A stretch of 55,362 bases of DNA. It comes from a virus. The DNA is taken from IMG/VR virus record IMGVR_UViG_3300030329_004008, positions 1 through 55,362 of that record. One strand, written 5' to 3'. The position numbers and the translations under genes were made by a program. Shown in pieces: positions 39,946-48,400 of the stretch. Positions within the stretch are counted from its first letter, which is position 1. Each line of letters starts with the position of its first letter. The notes beneath the pieces were generated by a model. That model worked only from the letters and a program-made list of their open reading frames with translations, searched no databases and was not told the DNA's origin.

Positions 39946-39987
39946 AGGGGGATGGTTGTTTCTGTTATCCATTCCCCTTTTGCTTTT
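39946..39987 (+). terminator. Intrinsic terminator after the SSB-like gene
   Basis: GGGGGATGG (39947-39955) pairs with CCATTCCCC (39969-39977): nine pairs with one G-T, extendable by A-T at 39946/39978. Then TTTTGCTTTT. Loop 13 nt. It would separate the recombination genes from the primase-helicase unit. Confidence 0.78.
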
Positions 39988-40003
39988 AGAATAAGGAGAG
40001 ATC

Positions 40004-40405
40004 ATGCCAAAGAAAGTAAAAGAAATAATGCCTACAGTTAAATCCTTAATTGAAGAAGATCCTTCACTTGCTGATAATAATCCTAGGTTAATAGCTAATT
40101 TATGGTATCAACGATTGAAAGAAATGGGAGTTGTTGAGACTTATCCAGATACTAAATCAATACTTAGCTTTATAGTAAGCGGATTACCTAGTGCCGAAAG
40201 TATAACTAGGGCATCCAGAAAGCTTCAGATGGATAATCCTGAGTTACAGGGTAAGGAATGGAAGAAGAGGCAAGCTTACTCTAAAACTTACAGGAAGAAT
40301 ATCAATAAAATAGTACCTAAACCTTGTAAGGAAAGTACCAATAAGATAACAATGCATCCTGATTATGTAGCTCTTGTAGAAGATGAATTATTGGAGAAGC
40401 CATGA
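40004..40405 (+). CDS. Basic protein before the primase-helicase, 133 aa
   Basis: Helical and basic. An N-terminal region (VKEIMPTVKSLIEEDPSLAD, then RLIANLWYQRL) has the layout of a small DNA-binding or regulatory protein. The middle has SAESITRASRKLQMDNPELQ, a motif seen in phage HTH proteins (pattern ESI.RA.RKLQ). AAGGAG precedes the ATG. It overlaps the primase-helicase by ATGA. Perhaps a replication accessory factor. Confidence 0.6.
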   Translation: MPKKVKEIMPTVKSLIEEDPSLADNNPRLIANLWYQRLKEMGVVETYPDTKSILSFIVSGLPSAESITRASRKLQMDNPELQGKEWKKRQAYSKTYRKNINKIVPKPCKESTNKITMHPDYVALVEDELLEKP

Positions 40406-42195
40406 TAAAGGAAATGGCATTTAGCTTATCTAATAGATTCAATTTTGTCGAATCATCACAAGTGCCTCAGTGGTATGGAACTAACAAAGATACTTTCATG
40501 AGTCTGTATGACTATGATGAATATGTGAAGAGCTTTGTTAAATCTAATAAGAAGCTATCTGGATTTGATGGGAAGATCTATATCCCTGCTGAATTCCTCC
40601 TTGATATTGATGGTACGGATGTCGATGATGCAAGGCAGAAAACTATCGGTCTAACATTAGCTTTGCATGACTTAATGATACCTTATAATGTTTATTTCTC
40701 TGGAACTGGATTCCATCTTGGAATACCTCAGGAAGCATTTTTATGGCAAGGTGCTAGAGACTTGCACCTGAAAGTAAAAGATGCATTAACAGAAAAAGGA
40801 ATCTTCGAGTTTGCTGATCCATCAGTAACAGATAAAACACGTATTATCAGACTGTTAAATACTAGAAATAGTAAATCCAATCTATATAAAGTGCATATTA
40901 CACAGCAGGAATTGCATTTGCATCCTGAAGAAATAATCCAACTAGCTAAGAAGCCAAGAGAGATTGAGGTAAAAATATTAGAATGCAATCCAGTATTTGA
41001 TGTCACTATACGTAAAAAAGAAGCTATTAAAATACAATTGAAAAAGCCTTTACAGGGTGAGCAACCTGATTTGCATCAATATCCATGTATTCAAGCAATG
41101 ATGGGTAATGTTAATCCTGGATCTAGGCATGCTGTAGCTTTAAGGATCTCAGCGCATTTAAGATGGAGATACCCTAAGCCTATTGTAGATATTGTAATGG
41201 ATCATTGGAGAAAGACTGTTGATAAAGATGGTGATTTTCCTGCAAAAGAAATGGACAGATTGGTAGATAGTACCTATAATGGTCATGGCGGTCAAGGAAA
41301 TCGTTACGGATGTAATGATGCTATCATGGATAAATATTGCCAATCAACATGCAAGCTATTCAAAGCAAAAAAGAATCAGAATGCATTAGACTCAACTGCT
41401 ATGGAAAAGCTACTAATGGAATTCATTCAATCAGATATAGAACCTATTGATATAGGAGCTCTATATGGAAAGAAATTTCCTATCTATCCAGGAGAGGTGG
41501 TAATAGTTCAAGGTCCACCTAAGTCTATGAAAACCATGCTGTTACAGAACTGGCTTAATGGATTAAAGAAAGAAACATACTTCTTAGAGATGGAAATGTC
41601 TCCTCGTCAAATGATGTTAAGATTTGCTATGATGGAAACTGGAATGTCAGAAGAAGAGGTTACAGATTCCTATAGACAAGGTGTTAGCATGAATGATAAA
41701 TTTAAATGGCTTACAATTGATTTCAATCCTTGTAGATCATTTGAACTAAGTAAGAGGATAGATATGCAGCCTACCAAGCCCGAAATAGTTGTAGTAGACC
41801 ATATGGGCTTATTTCATTCAGCGCATAAAGATAACAATATGAAAGTGGAAGAAGCTTCTCAAGCGTTAATGGAGCTTGCAATACAAAAGAATCTTGTTGT
41901 ATTTGCTGTATCAGAAATAGGTAAAGAATCCTTTAGGGAAGGCCAGAATATTGCATCAACTAGAGGTTCATTCCGTGTTGCATATAATGCAAATAAGATA
42001 ATAGGTGTAACTGGACGAAAGAATGAAGATGGATTGCTTAAGCATGTAGATGTAATGACTATAGCTAATCGAGAAAGAGAATCTCTAAATATGAGGTTTG
42101 ATGTTGATAATGTAATACTGAAACCATCAAAAGAAAAGATCACTAAGCCAACAAATAACCAAAGGAGAGTAATAAATGCAGAGATCGCTAGCTGA
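40402..42195 (+). CDS. Primase-helicase: AEP-type prim domain fused to RecA-like helicase, 597 aa
   Basis: The N-terminal half has archaeo-eukaryotic primase signatures: FLLDIDG (65-71, metal-binding D-x-D), YFSGTGFHLGIP (98-109) and RIIRLLNTRNSKSN (147-160). A Cys cluster (C304, C313, C317) may bind zinc. The C-terminal half is a DnaB/RecA-type motor with Walker A GPPKSMKT (371-378) and Walker B EIVVVDH (461-467). Such proteins prime and unwind DNA at the fork. No separate DNA polymerase gene is visible, so the AEP domain might also extend, or the host polymerase is used. It overlaps the Gp157-like gene by 20 nt. Confidence 0.88.
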   Translation: MIKEMAFSLSNRFNFVESSQVPQWYGTNKDTFMSLYDYDEYVKSFVKSNKKLSGFDGKIYIPAEFLLDIDGTDVDDARQKTIGLTLALHDLMIPYNVYFSGTGFHLGIPQEAFLWQGARDLHLKVKDALTEKGIFEFADPSVTDKTRIIRLLNTRNSKSNLYKVHITQQELHLHPEEIIQLAKKPREIEVKILECNPVFDVTIRKKEAIKIQLKKPLQGEQPDLHQYPCIQAMMGNVNPGSRHAVALRISAHLRWRYPKPIVDIVMDHWRKTVDKDGDFPAKEMDRLVDSTYNGHGGQGNRYGCNDAIMDKYCQSTCKLFKAKKNQNALDSTAMEKLLMEFIQSDIEPIDIGALYGKKFPIYPGEVVIVQGPPKSMKTMLLQNWLNGLKKETYFLEMEMSPRQMMLRFAMMETGMSEEEVTDSYRQGVSMNDKFKWLTIDFNPCRSFELSKRIDMQPTKPEIVVVDHMGLFHSAHKDNNMKVEEASQALMELAIQKNLVVFAVSEIGKESFREGQNIASTRGSFRVAYNANKIIGVTGRKNEDGLLKHVDVMTIANRERESLNMRFDVDNVILKPSKEKITKPTNNQRRVINAEIAS

Positions 42196-42667
42196 TATTA
42201 GCAGAGACCTACTTATAGCTAAGACAGAATATGAAATCTTTAAAGAAGAAGATTTACAGAAACGTATTGATGAACTTAGGGATGAGCAGGCAAAGAAGGA
42301 AGATGGGATATATTTCTTCTATCAAGACTTTGATAAGGAAATAGAAATATTTGACCATCAAATAAAGAAAGCGCAAAGATACGTAAAGTTCCTGAAAAAT
42401 GAGCAAGAACGTATTAAGGGATATGTAGTAAGTCAATTCCAGCTTACTAATAAGTTACCTAAACACAGTGCTTTAAACCCTTTAAAGGTACGAGAATCTC
42501 AAGGAGCTGTAGATATAATTGATGAATCTAAGATCCCTGAGCAATATTGGGTTGAAGTAATCACTAAAAAGCTTGATAAGAAACGTATACTTAAAGAGCT
42601 AAAAAGTGGCAATGAAATCACTGGAGTCAGACTAATAAAGAAAGACTTCGTAACAGGACTTAAATAG
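42176..42667 (+). CDS. Siphovirus Gp157-like protein, 163 aa
   Basis: Coiled-coil N-terminal two-thirds (LQKRIDELRDEQAKKEDGIY, then DHQIKKAQRYVKFLKNEQER). The C-terminal end has a typical Gp157 finish: IPEQYWVEVITKKLDKKRIL then KELKSGNEITGVRLIKKD (P..Y..V....DK..I...L..G..V.G). This family accompanies phage ssDNA annealing genes. A recombination accessory role is inferred. Good Shine-Dalgarno (AAGGAG). Confidence 0.8.
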   Translation: MQRSLADISRDLLIAKTEYEIFKEEDLQKRIDELRDEQAKKEDGIYFFYQDFDKEIEIFDHQIKKAQRYVKFLKNEQERIKGYVVSQFQLTNKLPKHSALNPLKVRESQGAVDIIDESKIPEQYWVEVITKKLDKKRILKELKSGNEITGVRLIKKDFVTGLK

Positions 42668-42675
42668 GAGAAATA

Positions 42676-43419
42676 ATGCAAACTACACTAGTAAGTAGCA
42701 ATATAGTAGATGAAGGATTCCTTTCTACTATCGAATTACCAGAAAAAACAAAATCATATGTACCAGTATCGCATTCAGACTTTGTCGATAATGTGAAAGA
42801 TATTGCGTCTAGGATGATGCCATCACATGAATTGCATGTAGAGAAGTATGGCATAGCTAGAGATGGTAAGCAAATGTTTGGTACATTAACTTATAAACAG
42901 GTTCTAGATTCATCTTTAAATCCTATTAATGATCTAGGTTTAAGTATAGGAATAAGGAATTCTTATGATAAATCTATGTCATTAGGCATTTGTAGCGGAG
43001 CGTCTGTATTTGTATGTGAGAACCTAATGATGAGTGGCGAAATTGTTGTAATGAGAACGCACAGAGGTCGTATATTAGATGAGCTAAAGGGCTTGATCTT
43101 TAATGCTATAGCCAATGCTGAAGGAAAGTTCCATACATTGCACTCTGATTCACTAGCATTTAAGAGTGAGGATTGCAATAATGATATGGCATTTGGCATG
43201 ATAGGAAGGTTATATGGAAGAGGTGTATTGCGTGAAAGACAATTGCCAGTAGTTAAAAAGGAATGGTTAAATCCTAAACATGAAGCATTTTCCGACAGAA
43301 ATGCATGGGGACTATACAATGCATGTACAGAAGCATTAAAGACTACTCCACCTATGTTTAGAATGAACAATCAGATTAAATTGCATGAACAGTTTAAATC
43401 TGAGTTTGGCATAGCATAA
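42676..43419 (+). CDS. DUF932-like phage/plasmid protein, 247 aa
   Basis: The core SIGIRNSYDKSMSLGICSGA, SVFVCENLMMSGEIVVMRTH then RGRILDELKGLI is the DUF932 signature (R-N-S-Y-D-K-S, G..VFVC.N). The C-terminus has an Asn/Trp-rich block (DRNAWGLYNACTEALKTTPP). The biochemical role is unknown; the family is common next to phage replication and recombination genes. It overlaps neither neighbour and is spaced 9 bp from the Gp157-like gene. Confidence 0.82.
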   Translation: MQTTLVSSNIVDEGFLSTIELPEKTKSYVPVSHSDFVDNVKDIASRMMPSHELHVEKYGIARDGKQMFGTLTYKQVLDSSLNPINDLGLSIGIRNSYDKSMSLGICSGASVFVCENLMMSGEIVVMRTHRGRILDELKGLIFNAIANAEGKFHTLHSDSLAFKSEDCNNDMAFGMIGRLYGRGVLRERQLPVVKKEWLNPKHEAFSDRNAWGLYNACTEALKTTPPMFRMNNQIKLHEQFKSEFGIA

Positions 43420-43420
43420 A

Positions 43421-43702
43421 ATGGAACCTGATTACAAAGCTGCATTTAATATTCTTATGGATTATTGGAATTTCATACCAGATGATGAAAAGCCATTAGT
43501 TGATCAAAGGTTAAGGTTAGTTATAGATAATTATGGCTATGAACCTACTACTGCTGATGAGTATAACCAGGAATGGCTAAATAAAGAGCAAGAAGGGGCA
43601 TTAGAGGAGATATCTAATGATTCCCAGAGTGCACCATTACATAAGATAAAAGAGAGCTTAAAACGCTTAAAAGATGAATACGGCTTTGGAGTGCCAGATT
43701 AG
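43421..43702 (+). CDS. Small acidic protein, 93 aa
   Basis: Follows the DUF932-like gene after one base. Helical, starting MEPDYKAAFNILMDYWNFIP, with RLRLVIDNYGYEPTTADEYN. Asp/Glu-rich. Unknown function; possibly an accessory to DUF932. The region from its stop to 43900 has no credible gene. Confidence 0.65.
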   Translation: MEPDYKAAFNILMDYWNFIPDDEKPLVDQRLRLVIDNYGYEPTTADEYNQEWLNKEQEGALEEISNDSQSAPLHKIKESLKRLKDEYGFGVPD

Positions 43703-43785
43703 TCTTTTCAATAGACGGAAAAGAAAGGTTACGCTTCACCTTAAGCAAGCAGACAAGAAAATCTCACAAGAGGTTAGAGATAACG

Positions 43786-43841
43786 AAGGGGAGAGGTCGG
43801 ATATGCGGAAACCGAGACACGTAAGCATTCTCTCCCCTTTA
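43786..43841 (+). terminator. Intrinsic terminator with branched loop
   Basis: AAGGGGAGAG (43786-43795) pairs with CTCTCCCCTT (43830-43839), ten perfect pairs, then TAATT. The loop contains TCGG/CCGA and ATGC/GCAT complements that could form a secondary helix. It lies in a gene-free gap of 197 bp after the replication module. Confidence 0.72.
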
Positions 43842-43899
43842 ATTCAATCTGGAGTTAATACCTAATAGAGGTATATCGTAAGATTTAAGGAGATAAATA

Positions 43900-44091
43900 A
43901 TGAGGATTAGGAAATACCACTTATGGGAAGCGGGTAGTAAGAAAACTACCAGAGAGCACATAAGGAAACTTGACGACAGAATTAGCAAGTTAGAATCTGT
44001 TATAGAGCAATTAACAAAAGAACTTGGCTATGCTATCACTATTGAAGATTTTGATAGTGGTTGGCTTGAAATAAAGAAGGTGAAGAAATGA
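43900..44091 (+). CDS. Small coiled-coil protein, 63 aa
   Basis: MRIRKYHLWEAGSKKTTREH then a coiled coil (IRKLDDRISKLESVIEQLTK). The basic N-terminus is followed by a dimer helix, as in small DNA-binding or regulatory proteins. AAGGAG lies 8 nt upstream of ATG. ATGA overlap with the next zinc-ribbon gene. Confidence 0.62.
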   Translation: MRIRKYHLWEAGSKKTTREHIRKLDDRISKLESVIEQLTKELGYAITIEDFDSGWLEIKKVKK

Positions 44092-44243
44092 GAATGTGCC
44101 CTAAATGCAATATAGAAAAGCCTAAAGATCAGTTCTATCAATTTGGTGCTTTTAAGCATAATCTATGCAATCCATGTAGAAAGGAAAAGCAGAATGTATA
44201 TAACAGAGCGAGAGCTCAAAAGCTGAAGGCATCATCATGGTAA
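44088..44243 (+). CDS. Zinc-ribbon micro-protein, 51 aa
   Basis: MRMCPKCNIEKPKDQFYQFG, then CNPCRKEKQ: a CxxC...CxxC ribbon of the type found at the N-terminus of phage endonuclease VII-like and HNH proteins, here with no nuclease domain. It may be a free-standing ribbon or a truncated relic. It is too short for standard gene calls. ATGA coupling supports translation. Confidence 0.62.
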   Translation: MRMCPKCNIEKPKDQFYQFGAFKHNLCNPCRKEKQNVYNRARAQKLKASSW

Positions 44244-44284
44244 AGCAAATAGAATGTCTAGCAAACTTAAACCTTAATGAACAC

Positions 44285-44318
44285 GGGGAGTGGGCCTTGC
44301 CTTTTCAACCTACTCCCC
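44285..44318 (+). other. GC-rich hairpin without U-run
   Basis: GGGGAGTGGG (44285-44294) pairs with CCTACTCCCC (44309-44318): ten pairs including one G-T, around a 14-nt loop. It is followed by ACCCCACCC, so it is not a standard terminator. Same stem type as the elements at 36230, 39946 and 43786. Confidence 0.62.
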
Positions 44319-44327
44319 ACCCCACCC

Positions 44328-44447
44328 ATGAAAGAATTATTACAAATGGTACAGAGACTGATGAAAGAGAATGAGGAGCTCAAAGAAAGAGTTGCTATCC
44401 TGGAACAGATTCTGCATTCATACTTACCTACCATAGAACAAGATTAA
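44328..44447 (+). CDS. Leucine-zipper-like micro-protein, 39 aa
   Basis: The sequence starts MKELLQMVQRLMKENEELKE and continues RVAILEQIL, a clean heptad coiled coil, ending PTIEQD. No Shine-Dalgarno is visible (upstream is C-rich and part of a hairpin), so its translation is uncertain. A dimerisation peptide or antagonist of a coiled-coil regulator is possible. Confidence 0.42.
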   Translation: MKELLQMVQRLMKENEELKERVAILEQILHSYLPTIEQD

Positions 44448-44478
44448 ATCGTGTTAGTTGTTCATGCTAACTCCTAAA

Positions 44479-44516
44479 GCGAGCATTGGGTCTTTCCTAT
44501 TTTTCCTAGTGCTCGC
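44479..44516 (+). other. 12-bp hairpin in a 130-bp intergenic gap
   Basis: GCGAGCATTGGG (44479-44490) pairs with CCTAGTGCTCGC (44505-44516): twelve pairs with two G-T, loop of 14 nt (pyrimidine-rich). Followed by AAAAAC on the plus strand, so it does not terminate rightward transcription. A smaller GTTAG/CTAAC hairpin lies at 44453-44471. The rest of the gap shows nothing coding. Confidence 0.6.
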
Positions 44517-44577
44517 AAAAACTTCTTGTATCCTACTAAATATCTTTCCTAAACTAAGATACCCTTAGACTATTCAA

Positions 44578-44796
44578 ATGAAACGATTAGAGGCCCTTGG
44601 CCTAAAATATCACACTGAATGCAAGATGTGTGGTACTAAGAAAGAAAAACAAAAGCTTTACAATCTTTACCCACATCCAGCTGCTATTAATTTGCTTGTC
44701 GATACATCGCCTATAGCTATATGTGTGAAATGTGTAAAGCGTGAACTTGGAACTAAAAACCTAGAGGAACTTCATGAGTTGGAAAAAGTTAGGTAA
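44578..44796 (+). CDS. Zinc-binding small protein, 72 aa
   Basis: Two Cys pairs, CKMCGTKKEK (about 15-18) and CVKCVKREL (about 49-52), make one zinc ribbon with 30 residues between. Otherwise basic. No Shine-Dalgarno is evident at the ATG, so the start could differ. It overlaps the next gene by 23 nt. Probably nucleic acid binding; unknown function. Confidence 0.6.
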   Translation: MKRLEALGLKYHTECKMCGTKKEKQKLYNLYPHPAAINLLVDTSPIAICVKCVKRELGTKNLEELHELEKVR

Positions 44797-45025
44797 TGGA
44801 TGGCTCAATAAGAATGAGAAATCTAATGGCCAGAATAATCTCCCAATGTTTACAGGAGACATAAAGTTTAGCGAAGACATACTCGCTGGAGATAAGGTAA
44901 ACATAGCAATGTGGCGTAAGGTTAAATTCGGTAAAGAATCATTTAGCCTTGCCGTTAGCATTAACACAGACAGACCAAAAGATACAGAGGATATGAAGAA
45001 GGATGCCAAGTCCGAAATCTTCTAA
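44774..45025 (+). CDS. Protein of unknown function, 83 aa
   Basis: Begins MSWKKLGNGWLNKNEKSNGQ and continues FTGDIKFSEDILAGDKVNIA, MWRKVKFGKESFSLAVSINT: a beta-rich single domain resembling small phage proteins that sit with recombination genes. Its end overlaps the resolvase-like gene by 23 nt. AGAGGAA lies before the ATG. Confidence 0.6.
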   Translation: MSWKKLGNGWLNKNEKSNGQNNLPMFTGDIKFSEDILAGDKVNIAMWRKVKFGKESFSLAVSINTDRPKDTEDMKKDAKSEIF

Positions 45026-45350
45026 AGCAAAAGGTCGAAGACTCCAAAACCTGGTACGAGATAAGCTACGGGCTGCATTTGACTCTTTGCTCGAAGAGGA
45101 TGATATAAAGTCGCAAATAATGGGCATGACAGGGGAGGATATCGTTCTCTCGCCTGCAGCTCGTAAGCTTATTCCTTACAGTATTGAATGTAAAAATGTA
45201 GAAAGACTTAATGTCTGGAAATGTATTAAACAAGCTGAAGATAATGTGCAGAAAGATTGCAATCCAGCATTAGTAATTAAAAGAAACCAACAATCACCCT
45301 ATATATTAATACCACTTGACGAATGGATATCTATAATCCAAAAAAGATAG
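45003..45350 (+). CDS. PD-(D/E)xK nuclease, Holliday-junction-resolvase-like, 115 aa
   Basis: Basic opening (KSSKAKGRRLQNLVRDKLRA), then D46 in MTGEDIVLSP, the ExK-type motif IECKN (E62, K64) and Q77 in CIKQAED. This is the short archaeal-HJR-like phage resolvase layout: E.., GxD, ExK, Q. Such enzymes cut branched DNA during replication and before packaging. It is full length for this family. The start is coupled to the preceding gene. Confidence 0.82.
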   Translation: MPSPKSSKAKGRRLQNLVRDKLRAAFDSLLEEDDIKSQIMGMTGEDIVLSPAARKLIPYSIECKNVERLNVWKCIKQAEDNVQKDCNPALVIKRNQQSPYILIPLDEWISIIQKR

Positions 45351-45496
45351 GAAGAAAAGCTACATCAATTAATGATCAATTCTGGAAAGAATCTTATTTC
45401 ATTCATTCCACGCTTGAAGAAGCATTAGAGCAGGAAGTTGATTCAGAAATAATCAGGATATTAAAAAATCCAAATTTGTTTGTAGCTACTAGTTAG
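45323..45496 (+). CDS. Small protein at the convergence point, 57 aa
   Basis: ATG at 45323 within the resolvase gene, stop at 45494-45496. Begins MDIYNPKKIGRKATSINDQF and ends NPNLFVATS; helical and acidic in the middle. It ends 8 nt into the minus-strand gene 45489-48875, so the two arms of the genome meet with overlapping stops. No known function. Confidence 0.55.
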   Translation: MDIYNPKKIGRKATSINDQFWKESYFIHSTLEEALEQEVDSEIIRILKNPNLFVATS

Positions 45497-48400
45497 CTAT
45501 CTTTTTCATAAGAGCTGGACTTTCTTTAATGATTGCTCCAGTAACAGGCTCTGGCCATAAATAACCAAGCATACCTTTAGCTTTATATTTAGCTGCATCT
45601 TCCTCATTACCTGCAATTAATGCAAATAATGCGAATGCATCGTATAAGAAGCCTGCCCCTACGCCTGCACCAGGTAGAGACCTTATGTGATAAGCTATTA
45701 ATCTCTCGAGATCTTTAGCGTCATCCCATGGATCATCTATATCATCTGACATGGCGATTGCGGCTAGTATTGGTAGCCATATTAATGCAGCTATGGGAGA
45801 TCCTGCGCCTCCTAGATTGCGAGCACCTAAGAGATAAAATGCACTTCTTGCTACATCAGGTAATACTGGTAATACGTACATTGATTGCATTAATCCTTCT
45901 ATTAAGAAGTGAGTAAGAAACCATCTCTTCAGTCTAAGGACCTCAGGTTTTGAATTTGCTAAGACGTCATTGTTTCTCCATATATCTCTAAACATAAGCT
46001 TTATGGTTGCAGACAGTTTATTATCTGCATTAACTGCGTCTAAAGCATTCTTCCATAATTCTACATCAGATGCTGCTTTTTGTGACTTCCATACAGAAAA
46101 CTGACTAAATAAAGATCCCAATGCACCTCTATATGCCTCACCTACACCTTGTCTACTCATGCTAAAATCAAATTGCATATTTGTAGCAAGCCTACCATAG
46201 TAAATGGCCAAATCTCTATCTCGGCCAGTCAATTCCCACATATTACCAGAAGGAATTTCTCCAGCTTTTTGTGCATTTTGCACTCCTAGTATAAAAGAAA
46301 TGGAACGTATATGCTGTTCCATATCGGACATAATTCCTGCCCTACCAAAATGCTTCCTTATATTCCTTACAATATCTTCCCCTCGCTTAGCAAGAATTAA
46401 CATTGAAGGGTTCTCTCTCACCATATCTCTCAATATAGCTTCGTTGTTGATAGCAAAGTTTGTAATTTTATTCGTTATTCTTTGAATCTTTTCCTGCCTT
46501 AATTTGGCATCGAATTGTGAAGCCTCTTCCTGATCTAATACGTTTTCCCACTTTAGCTTTACTCCCCACAGCTTTGTAAGATTCTTCTTCAATATATTTT
46601 CTGCATTTTTAATGCTAGTACCCTTATTCCGTCTATCAAAATAAGATAGATATTCAGCAACCATCTTGTTGATATTATCTCTCTCCATTTCCATTGCCTC
46701 AAGTTCCTTGACAATAGAGTTAGTAAAGAACTCATTAAATAAAGTCACCCCAGACTCTTCAAGCATAGGCGAGAGTGCATCCTTATTTTGGGTATAATAT
46801 TTTGATGCATCTAAAAATGATCCTAGACCTGACTTAACTACTTTCTCAATATTTCCAAAGGCTTGCCTTATAGCGCTAGTAGGTCCAGATAACATTAAAT
46901 TGAGAAATTTTCTATAAATCTTTAAGCCTCTTACCATTCGAGGGTTTATATTTTGATCAGAGAGGTCCATTCCAAACATTAATGATCGTGCATCCTTCCT
47001 TCCCATTGTAGCTTTATATAAAGAGGAGAATGCATCTGATACTCCTGGCATATCTGTCATAGACATGGCCGTTATTAATGCGGCAGTAAGATTGTTTCTC
47101 TCTATGTTACGAGCTGTATGCTCTAAATAAGATCTAAATACACCGCGATCTGTACGAGACTTAAGAACATCAAAGGCATTACTAACATGCTTGAAGTGCT
47201 TAGCTCTAGTACGAGTGACCATTTTGTCTCCATCTAATGCATCTTCATCTGTCTCTAATAACTCTTCTTTCATTGCTTTTTGGTTAGCAATAGACGTCTT
47301 TAATGCATCTTCCTGAGCCTCTAATTTCACTAGTTCATCACCTGTAACAGCTGTTTTCGCATCTTGGATTTGGCTTAAGGCGTATTCCATAGAATCAATA
47401 GCGTCTTCTATAATGAAAACAAACTTTTCTGGCATATAGATATAAGGAAAGTAGAACTTCTTATATGTAGCCATATCTCCCATCATTGGCTTAAATGGTT
47501 GCTCTAACGACCACTTAGTAAATTCATTTTCTAACATTGCTAGCCTGGATATATCTTCATGAGACCATATTATATTCCCCTGCTCATCATGTAGCTTTCC
47601 ATCTACTATAGCCCTTTTCAATTGTTCAACGCTTTTCCCTGGGAAATGAGTCCTTAATGCATTTAATACCCTTAGGAAGCTCTCTTCAGATTGAGATTTA
47701 AAATGCTCAAATGCCTGATCCATAATAACTCTAGCTTCTTGTACGTATTGATCTAATTGTGCGAGCATTGTACTTGTAAGTGGAGGCATATTCATTATCA
47801 TATCTAGGGTATCATATCTCAATCTACCCTTTTGATCTGTCATTTTATTATCTTTTACAGTACCGTGAATATTAGGATCATATCTAAGAGGTACTGGATT
47901 CTGCCATCCGAAAATAACATCTCCACTATCATAACTTTCCGAAGTAGGAGCCCACCATTGATTAATATACCATCCAGCCCCATGCTCATACACTAATCGT
48001 GAAGGCCTACCAGGTTTCTCTTTAGTCATTTTAGCAGCTCTTTTATCATCTACATATTCAACACGACCATGCATCATCCATGTAAATAATTCTACAATTC
48101 TCTGAGCTCCCTGTTCCTTTGTCCTACCACCATAAAATCCTGCAGCTTCCCAAGCGCTTCTTAAATCTCCATCTATATCTGCATGATCATACACCCCTTC
48201 TACTGAATTCATTATACGAGTCATTCCAATGCTCTCATCAGTAGGGTTCATAAATTTATGTATATGTCCAGCTATATTATCAGCAAAGTCCTGTGTAGCT
48301 TTCCATACCTTGTGATATGCACCAGAGTTTTCAGTAAATCTAAGCTTTCTAGTAACACCCCATCCAAGTCTAACCCCTCTATACCATAAATTATCCCATC

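Noticed and set aside
43674-43865. 63-aa plus-strand ORF
   Set aside because: It overlaps the end of the 93-aa gene, runs through the terminator at 43786-43841 and has no Shine-Dalgarno.
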